This document shows positions 7,145 to 11,237 of a stretch of DNA of 11,237 nucleotides, one piece after another. Source of the DNA: Clostridia bacterium (GTDB taxonomy: Bacteria > Bacillota > Clostridia > Oscillospirales > CAG-272); the NCBI GenBank assembly GCA_017629925.1, contig JAGBWH010000043.1, forward strand, positions 1 to 11,237, given 5' to 3'. The position numbers and the translations under genes were made by a program. The notes beneath the pieces were generated by a model. That model did not search any database. It worked only from the letters and a program-made list of their open reading frames with translations, and was not told the DNA's origin. Each line of letters opens with the position of its first letter. Position 1 is the stretch's first letter.

Positions 7145-8001
7145 GCTCGCCCCTCCTCTTTTTGCATGACTTTTTTGCGATTTTGACGGCTTTTCTTTTT
7201 TTGCGCCAAGGGGTCATTTTTTGCCTCCATGCGAGCTTGGATAATATTGGATGCCAGCATGAGAATCAAAATGACAACAAAGATGAGAGACGACAGCGCA
7301 TAAACGTCAGGCGTGACTCTCTTTTTGGTCATGGCGTAAATATAGGTAGGCAATGTGTAAAAACCTTCGCCCTTGGTAAATTGGGTGATGATAAAATCGT
7401 CAAGAGACAAAGTGAACGCCATGAGCATGCCTGAAAGCACGCCGGGGAGGATGGCGGGAAGCTCTACCAAAAAGAAGGATTGCAGGGGCGTACATCCCAA
7501 ATCTCGTGCTGCTTCGGGGAGGTTTTTGTCCATTTGGCGAATTTTGGGCATAACAGAGAGCACAACATAGGGCAAATTAAAGGTCACGTGCGCAATAAGT
7601 ACCGTGTAAAAGCTACGAGATGCTGTTCCCAAAACGCTTGAGACAAACACGAAAAACATCAGCATGGATACAGCGGTAACGATATCGGGATTCATCATAG
7701 GAATGTTGGTGACCGTGAGCACGGGAGAACGCCATGCCTTGTGCATACGACTAATGCCAACAGCAGCGGCGGTACCGAGCACCGTGGCAATAAGAGAAGA
7801 TGTCACCGCCAAAATCAAGGTATTTCTCAGCGCTTCGCCTACTTTGCTATTGCTAAACAGTTCCTTATACCATTTCAGGCTAATGTTATCCATTTGGGAG
7901 ATGGAGCCTGTACCGTTAAAAGAAAGGGCAATCATGACCAAAATAGGAGCATAGAGAAGCAGGATAATGAGGCAGGTATATACTCTACTTAATGTTTTCA
8001 T
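7141..8001 (-). CDS. potC: Spermidine/putrescine ABC transporter permease
   Basis: This is one of the two membrane subunits of the polyamine importer, 286 residues, with about six hydrophobic segments starting at residues 9-28. The cytoplasmic coupling loop that docks onto the ATPase is clear: EAARDLGCTPLQSFFLVELP begins at residue 163 and is followed by PGVLSG, matching the EAA motif of binding-protein-dependent permeases. The position between potB and potD, and LSLDDFIITQF at 198-208, fit PotC rather than PotB. The start is supported by GGAGGTG seven bases upstream (8009-8015) and a four-base ATGA overlap with potB; the stop overlaps potD likewise. The last 30 or so residues (from about 257) are unusually basic, with KKK, RKK and similar clusters, forming a cytoplasmic tail beyond the usual end of the family. 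Confidence 0.94.
   Translation of the reverse strand: MKTLSRVYTCLIILLLYAPILVMIALSFNGTGSISQMDNISLKWYKELFSNSKVGEALRNTLILAVTSSLIATVLGTAAAVGISRMHKAWRSPVLTVTNIPMMNPDIVTAVSMLMFFVFVSSVLGTASRSFYTVLIAHVTFNLPYVVLSVMPKIRQMDKNLPEAARDLGCTPLQSFFLVELPAILPGVLSGMLMAFTLSLDDFIITQFTKGEGFYTLPTYIYAMTKKRVTPDVYALSSLIFVVILILMLASNIIQARMEAKNDPLAQKKKSRQNRKKVMQKEEGRA
7152..7157 (-). promoter_or_regulatory. Ribosome binding site of potD
   Basis: AGGAGG lies seven bases before the ATG at 7144, inside the end of potC. It supports translation from the overlapping ATGA junction. Confidence 0.8.
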
Positions 8002-8837
8002 ACAAGCACACCTCCGTCCTCATCTCCAAATTTATTGGTGATAATCAAACTGACCACAATGAGTGCCATGAGCACAAAGGAGAGTGCTGCGCCGATGTTG
8101 TAAGCCGCAACATTGTGCATACCAATCTGATATTCAATAATGTCACCAATCAATTTGATGCGGCCGTCGCTGAGAGATTTTGAAATAAAGAAAGTACTGA
8201 TAGACGGCACAAATACCATGGTAATGCCGGAGATGACACCTGAAATAGACAAAGGCAATGTCACCTTCCACAACACTTTCAAAGAATTACATCCTAAGTC
8301 TTGGGCGGCTTCGATGAGGCGCTTGTCGATTTTGACCAACACAGAATAAATGGGCAATACCATATAGGGCAAAAAATTATAGACCATGCCCAAAATAATG
8401 GAAAACTCAGAATCAAGGAAGCGAATAGGCTCACCGCCAAGTCTGGTAATCAGGCTGTTGATGATGCCGTTGCTTTCAAGCAATAGCTTGAGCGAATAGG
8501 TACGAATGAGCAGGTTAATCCACATGGGGAGCATGAGAAGCATGATCGCGGTGGATTGGTTGCGGGATTTCATTTTGGTAATCGCCATTGCCAAAGGGTA
8601 AGCAATGAGCAAGCAAATGACGGTTGCCGCCAAGGCAAAAAGCACAGATCTCTCCAAAATTTTGAGATAGGCGGAAGAAAAGACGCTGTTGATATTGTCG
8701 AGGGTAAAGGCGCCGTCTTTGTCGGTGAACGCATAATATGCCACAAATGCCATGGGTGCCAAAATAAATAGCACACACCAAAGCAGATGAGGGGCTGCCG
8801 CAATACTGCGAAGGAGTGGCGACTTATTCTTGGTCAT
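7998..8837 (-). CDS. potB: Spermidine/putrescine ABC transporter permease
   Basis: This is the other membrane subunit of the polyamine importer, 279 residues from the chosen start. It has a first membrane segment at about residues 12-36, further hydrophobic segments, and the EAA coupling motif [20 protein letters not shown] from residue 176 followed by SISGVISG. The frame stays open upstream to an ATG at 8894, but the extra 19 residues (including PTPTW and several Met) are unlike PotB and lie inside potA. The ATG at 8837 has AGGAGG six bases upstream and gives a normal PotB N-terminus (MTKNKSPLL), so I chose it. It overlaps the end of potA by 14 bases and ends in a four-base overlap with potC, consistent with tight translational coupling. 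Confidence 0.94.
   Translation of the reverse strand: MTKNKSPLLRSIAAAPHLLWCVLFILAPMAFVAYYAFTDKDGAFTLDNINSVFSSAYLKILERSVLFALAATVICLLIAYPLAMAITKMKSRNQSTAIMLLMLPMWINLLIRTYSLKLLLESNGIINSLITRLGGEPIRFLDSEFSIILGMVYNFLPYMVLPIYSVLVKIDKRLIEAAQDLGCNSLKVLWKVTLPLSISGVISGITMVFVPSISTFFISKSLSDGRIKLIGDIIEYQIGMHNVAAYNIGAALSFVLMALIVVSLIITNKFGDEDGGVLV
8009..8015 (-). promoter_or_regulatory. Ribosome binding site of potC
   Basis: GGAGGTG lies seven bases before the ATG at 8001, within the last codons of potB. Confidence 0.75.
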
Positions 8838-9963
8838 CTCTTTCCTCCTCCCCTGCATCCAGGTCGGGGTCGGACAACTCATCCAATTCGTCACTAAAAG
8901 AAGAATAGTCGCCGTACATACCTGAGAATTCAGATTTTTTCATAATATGAATGGCATCAGGTTCAATAAAGAGACCAATTTCAGCGCCGGGGGCAACATA
9001 GTCTGTGGTTTGGATCATCCATTTGAAATTATTGATATCTACGATGATTTCCCAGTGCACACCCTTGAAGGTCACGGATGTGGCAACGCCGCGAAGCATT
9101 CCCTTTTCGGGTGAAACTACGTCAACGTCCTCAGGACGAATGACCACGTCAACGGGCTCGTTTTTGCCAAATCCTTTATCCAGACAATCAAATTCTCTGC
9201 CGTCGAAGAACACTTTATAGTCTTGGCGCATCACACCGTCAATGATATTGGATTCGCCGATAAAGTCTGCCACGAACGCATTTTCCGGCTCATTGTAAAT
9301 ATCGGTAGGCGTGCCGATTTGTTGAATATGACCGTTTTCCATGACCACGATGGTGTCAGACATAGACAGCGCCTCTTCTTGGTCGTGGGTGACATACACA
9401 AAGGTAATGCCTGTTTGCTGTTGGATATTTTTCAGCTCGTTTTGCATATCCTTGCGCAGTTTGAGGTCAAGTGCGCCAAGTGGCTCGTCCAAAAGCAAAA
9501 CGCGGGGACGATTAATCAGTGCGCGAGCGATCGCCACACGTTGTTGTTGCCCGCCTGACAATGTGTTGACATTCTTTGAGCCAAAGCCACGCAGAGACAC
9601 AAGCGCAAGCATATCTCTGACTTGCTCGTCGATAATATCTTGAGGCACTTTGCGCAGTTTCAGAGCAAAGGCAATATTATCATACACATTCAGGTGGGGG
9701 AAAAGTGCATATTTTTGGAATACGGTATTGACGGGGCGTTTGTGGGGAGGTAGGTTTGTGACCGGATTTCCCTCAAAAAAAATCTCACCTTCGTCGGGCA
9801 TTTCAAACCCGCCGATCAAGCGAAGGGTTGTTGTTTTACCGCAACCCGAAGGGCCAAGCAAGGTGATAAATTCTTTATCGCGGATATAGAGGTTTACATC
9901 GTGCAAAACCTGCTCACCATCATAAGACTTAGAGACACCTTTCAGTTCAATGATTTTACTCAT
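8824..9963 (-). CDS. potA: Spermidine/putrescine ABC transporter ATP-binding protein
   Basis: This cytoplasmic ATPase powers the PotBC channel. All ABC motifs are intact: Walker [10 protein letters not shown] (37-45), Q-loop Gln83, signature LSGGQQQR (135-142), Walker B VLLLDE (155-160), D-loop GALD (163-166) and switch His193 in VTHDQEEAL. The sequence around the Q-loop ([13 protein letters not shown]) is typical of PotA. A C-terminal TOBE-type regulatory domain covers about 240-345, with VVIRPEDV at 273-280. At 379 residues it is near normal length, but from about 354 it carries a strongly acidic tail rich in Asp and Glu. It is the first gene of the operon. The ATG at 9963 is the only plausible start, because no in-frame ATG, GTG or TTG lies closer to the AAAGGA 14 bases upstream, a longer spacing than usual. 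Confidence 0.96.
   Translation of the reverse strand: MSKIIELKGVSKSYDGEQVLHDVNLYIRDKEFITLLGPSGCGKTTTLRLIGGFEMPDEGEIFFEGNPVTNLPPHKRPVNTVFQKYALFPHLNVYDNIAFALKLRKVPQDIIDEQVRDMLALVSLRGFGSKNVNTLSGGQQQRVAIARALINRPRVLLLDEPLGALDLKLRKDMQNELKNIQQQTGITFVYVTHDQEEALSMSDTIVVMENGHIQQIGTPTDIYNEPENAFVADFIGESNIIDGVMRQDYKVFFDGREFDCLDKGFGKNEPVDVVIRPEDVDVVSPEKGMLRGVATSVTFKGVHWEIIVDINNFKWMIQTTDYVAPGAEIGLFIEPDAIHIMKKSEFSGMYGDYSSFSDELDELSDPDLDAGEEERDDQE
8844..8849 (-). promoter_or_regulatory. Ribosome binding site that decides the potB start
   Basis: AGGAGG lies six bases before the ATG at 8837, inside the end of potA. It is why the shorter 279-residue PotB is preferred over the frame opening at 8894. Confidence 0.85.
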
Positions 9964-9993
9964 GGTTTCGTGACCGTTCCTTTCTTTTGAAGT

Positions 9994-10006
9994 GCAGAAT
10001 ATCTGC
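9994..10006. repeat. Inverted repeat in the potA leader
   Basis: GCAGA and TCTGC flank a three-base spacer within the roughly 80-base leader between the predicted potA start point and its ATG. It could form a small hairpin in the RNA or be an operator; nothing ties it to a known regulator. Confidence 0.35.
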
Positions 10007-10051
10007 GCAAATCTTTCGCCTAATTAGACGCATTTGTTACTATATGAATGC

Positions 10052-10080
10052 ATTATAGCAAAGACAAAAGAAAAATGCAA
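10052..10080 (-). promoter_or_regulatory. Sigma-A promoter of the potABCD operon
   Basis: On the minus strand, TTGCAT (10080-10075) and a perfect TATAAT (10057-10052) are separated by exactly 17 bases. The start point would lie near 10045, giving a leader of about 80 bases before potA. Runs of A and T further upstream (10081-10160) could act as an UP element. Confidence 0.8.
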
Positions 10081-10166
10081 TATATTTCACCAAAAATATT
10101 GAAATTTCAGCATTTATCCATAAATAAACGGAAATAAATGCAAAAAAATAGTGTTTTTGTCGTATT

Positions 10167-10206
10167 TTCTCCGAAATTCTCTTGAATTCTCTGAAATCCT
10201 CTCAAA
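10167..10206. repeat. Degenerate 10-base tandem repeat
   Basis: Four head-to-tail 10-base units appear on the plus strand: TTCTCCGAAA, TTCTCTTGAA, TTCTCTGAAA and TCCTCTCAAA. The stretch lies in the gap between the protease gene and the potA promoter, about 90 bases upstream of the -35, and is not inside a credible gene. The unit is close to one helical turn. Confidence 0.6.
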
Positions 10207-10238
10207 TCTTATGGTTTCTTGGCTATTTGATGCGGCCT

Positions 10239-10841
10239 TTATTCCCTGCCCTTCCAAATGCCATTTTCTTCCCCGAAAATGTGTTCAAGAAAAAGGGAAA
10301 ATGACAAAAAATAGAGATACCCCCCACTTCCTCGCGTCCAAAGGGCACATATCGACAGCAAAAGCAGAACCACAATGCTCAAAAGAGAGACAACTGCACA
10401 AATACGATACGCCATAAACGGAGAAAAGCAAATAGAGAGCGAAGCGTCGAGTATTCTGCCCCCGTCCAGGGTGGCAATGGGAAGCAAGTTTCCAAAAGCC
10501 ATCATCAAGTGAAGCAAAGCGGGGGTATTTAGCCCGTCTAAAAGAAGCAAAAGAGAGGCACACAAAAGATTCGTGGCGGGCCCCGCCAAAGCCACCCACA
10601 ACTGCGACGTAAAGGATAGGGGGCGCGACGCCACAAGTTTAAGTCCCAGTCGCCCCACTTGAAATGAAGGCACAGGCTCTTTTAGCCATAAAAACGCCAA
10701 AACATGCCCACATTCATGGATGGCCATGGCGCAAAAAATCGTCAATGCAACAGGCAATTTCTCGCACACAAGGGTGCCTATCACCCACACCAAAAGCGAT
10801 ATTACCTCGCCCATTTTTCCATGAAATGTTTCCTTTTTCAT
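10239..10841 (-). CDS. M50-family site-2 intramembrane metalloprotease, SpoIVFB-like
   Basis: This 200-residue, highly hydrophobic protein has the zinc-protease motif HECGH at 42-46 within a membrane segment, AGPATN at 86-91, and NLLPIATLDGGRI at 118-130, which supplies the conserved Asp126 ligand of the M50B group. These features and their order match site-2 proteases such as SpoIVFB, which cleaves pro-sigma-K in the mother cell during sporulation. Unlike B. subtilis SpoIVFB (about 290 residues), it has no C-terminal CBS domain; it ends in EHIFGEENGIWKGRE after the last membrane segments. No SpoIVFA partner is adjacent in this window. The ATG at 10841 has GGGAGAGGG at 10850-10858 upstream; a later ATG (Met10) is less likely. 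The sigma-E-like promoter upstream supports a sporulation role, but a general site-2 protease cannot be ruled out, so no symbol is given. Confidence 0.88.
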   Translation of the reverse strand: MKKETFHGKMGEVISLLVWVIGTLVCEKLPVALTIFCAMAIHECGHVLAFLWLKEPVPSFQVGRLGLKLVASRPLSFTSQLWVALAGPATNLLCASLLLLLDGLNTPALLHLMMAFGNLLPIATLDGGRILDASLSICFSPFMAYRICAVVSLLSIVVLLLLSICALWTRGSGGYLYFLSFSLFLEHIFGEENGIWKGRE

Positions 10842-10872
10842 CCGGTTTGCCCTCTCCCAAAATCATCACTGC

Positions 10873-10901
10873 AATGTATGGTGTATGGGTGAAAAATATA
10901 C
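10873..10901 (-). promoter_or_regulatory. Sigma-E-like sporulation promoter for the M50 protease
   Basis: On the minus strand, GTATATT (10901-10895) and CATACATT (10880-10873) are separated by 14 bases. Against the B. subtilis sigma-E consensus (KMATATT, then CATACANT after about 14 bases) this is 6 of 7 at -35 and a full match at -10. The start point would fall near 10866, leaving a 25-base leader that contains the ribosome binding site. Confidence 0.6.
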
Positions 10902-11019
10902 ATTTTGGTGGTTGATTTATGGCGGTCATTTTTCGCCCAAATAAGAATATTGCAAAAAAATGAATGCATCAAAAACCTCTATCTTGCCCCAAAATCCTTG
11001 CCATGCGACAGTATACGAC

Positions 11020-11048
11020 TTGACAGAATGGGAAAACTATGATAAAAT
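11020..11048 (+). promoter_or_regulatory. Sigma-A promoter of ssrA
   Basis: A perfect TTGACA (11020-11025) and TAAAAT (11043-11048) are 17 bases apart, with a TG one base before the -10 (extended -10). The start point would lie near 11055, a few bases before the mature tmRNA 5' end at 11061, as expected if RNase P trims a short leader. Confidence 0.85.
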
Positions 11049-11060
11049 AATCTCAGACAT

Positions 11061-11237
11061 GGGCCCGTAAAGGTTTCGACGGGGATTTTGACACATGATA
11101 AGCGTGGCGGGCTGAGTAATCCCGTATAATGCTCAACTTAAAATTAAACGCAGACGATAAAAAGTACGCGCTGGCAGCGTAAGCTGCTGATGCCGCATAA
11201 GCGGCCCGTCACATACAGAAGGACCACGGTCTGTATC
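11061..11237 (+). ncRNA. ssrA: Transfer-messenger RNA, 5' part (truncated by window edge)
   Basis: tmRNA rescues stalled ribosomes by acting first as a tRNA-Ala mimic and then as a short mRNA adding a degradation tag. The 5' end GGGCCCGTAAAGGTTTCGAC, then GGGGAT, matches the conserved tmRNA start (acceptor strand and TTCGAC of the tRNA-like domain). The tag frame begins at GCA 11150 and ends at TAA 11180-11182, encoding ADDKKYALAA, with the ALAA end recognised by ClpXP-type proteases. Downstream lie a GCCGC/GCGGC hairpin (from 11192) and an ATACAGA/TCTGTAT stem near the edge, consistent with helix 5 and the following pseudoknots. About 177 bases are present; the 3' half, including the CCA end, lies outside. 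It is divergent from the protease gene. Confidence 0.95.
11150..11182 (+). other. tmRNA tag reading frame, ADDKKYALAA plus stop
   Basis: The frame starts at the resume codon GCA and ends in TAA. With the alanine carried by tmRNA itself the full tag would be AADDKKYALAA. The C-terminal YALAA matches tags in many bacteria; the DDKK centre is the lineage-specific part. Confidence 0.93.

Noticed and set aside
8838..8894. Longer PotB start at 8894
   Set aside because: The added 19 residues lie in potA and do not resemble a PotB N-terminus, while the ATG at 8837 has an ideal AGGAGG.
10140..10160. Possible terminator for the protease gene at the T7 run
   Set aside because: No hairpin precedes the T run on the minus strand, so termination there is not supported.
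10151..10417. 88-codon plus-strand frame over the tandem repeat and the protease 3' end
   Set aside because: It overlaps the well-supported protease gene in antisense and has no protein-like features.

Overview
The window looks like chromosomal DNA from a low-to-mid GC Firmicute, most likely an uncultured gut- or rumen-type Clostridia. The evidence is strong AGGAGG ribosome binding sites, sigma-A-like promoters, a complete potABCD polyamine transporter, a SpoIVFB-like intramembrane protease behind a sigma-E-like promoter (which suggests a spore-forming lineage), and a very large multi-domain lipoprotein of a kind common in gut Clostridia. All protein genes lie on the minus strand. The only plus-strand gene is the tmRNA gene at the right edge.

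Layout from the right edge leftward, the direction of minus-strand transcription: (1) ssrA (tmRNA) starts at 11061 on the plus strand behind a good sigma-A promoter and runs off the window; its tag reads ADDKKYALAA. (2) Diverging from it is a 200-residue M50 site-2 protease resembling SpoIVFB (10841-10239), with a close match to a sigma-E promoter placed correctly upstream. (3) A 275-base AT-rich gap holds a degenerate 10-base tandem repeat and a near-consensus sigma-A promoter. (4) That promoter drives potA-potB-potC-potD (9963-5885), four genes joined by short overlaps (potA/potB 14 bases; potB/potC and potC/potD 4-base ATGA), closed by a long Rho-independent hairpin at 5795-5842. (5) A 339-base gap contains the terminator, a G-quadruplex-capable tract, inverted repeats and a possible extended -10. 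(6) One 5,445-base gene encodes an 1,814-residue secreted lipoprotein. (7) Eleven bases after its stop begins a small gene cut by the left edge, probably co-transcribed.

PotA is the ATPase, PotB and PotC form the membrane channel and PotD is the lipid-anchored binding protein; together they should import spermidine, putrescine or a related cation. PotD is unusual in having a C-terminal transmembrane helix with a basic tail as well as its lipid anchor. The giant lipoprotein combines cysteine-pair ribbons, a right-handed beta-helix with an HTDAIQ motif, BspA-type leucine-rich repeats, a second GLUG-like repeat region and six Ig-like/MBG-like modules. This suggests adhesion or carbohydrate contact at the cell surface; its substrate cannot be read from sequence.

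I found no CRISPR array, insertion sequence, tRNA or rRNA. No wholly new system stands out. The best leads are the doubly anchored PotD, the sigma-E promoter before the protease, the giant lipoprotein with a C7 tract in its exported N-terminus, and the G-quadruplex motif upstream of it.
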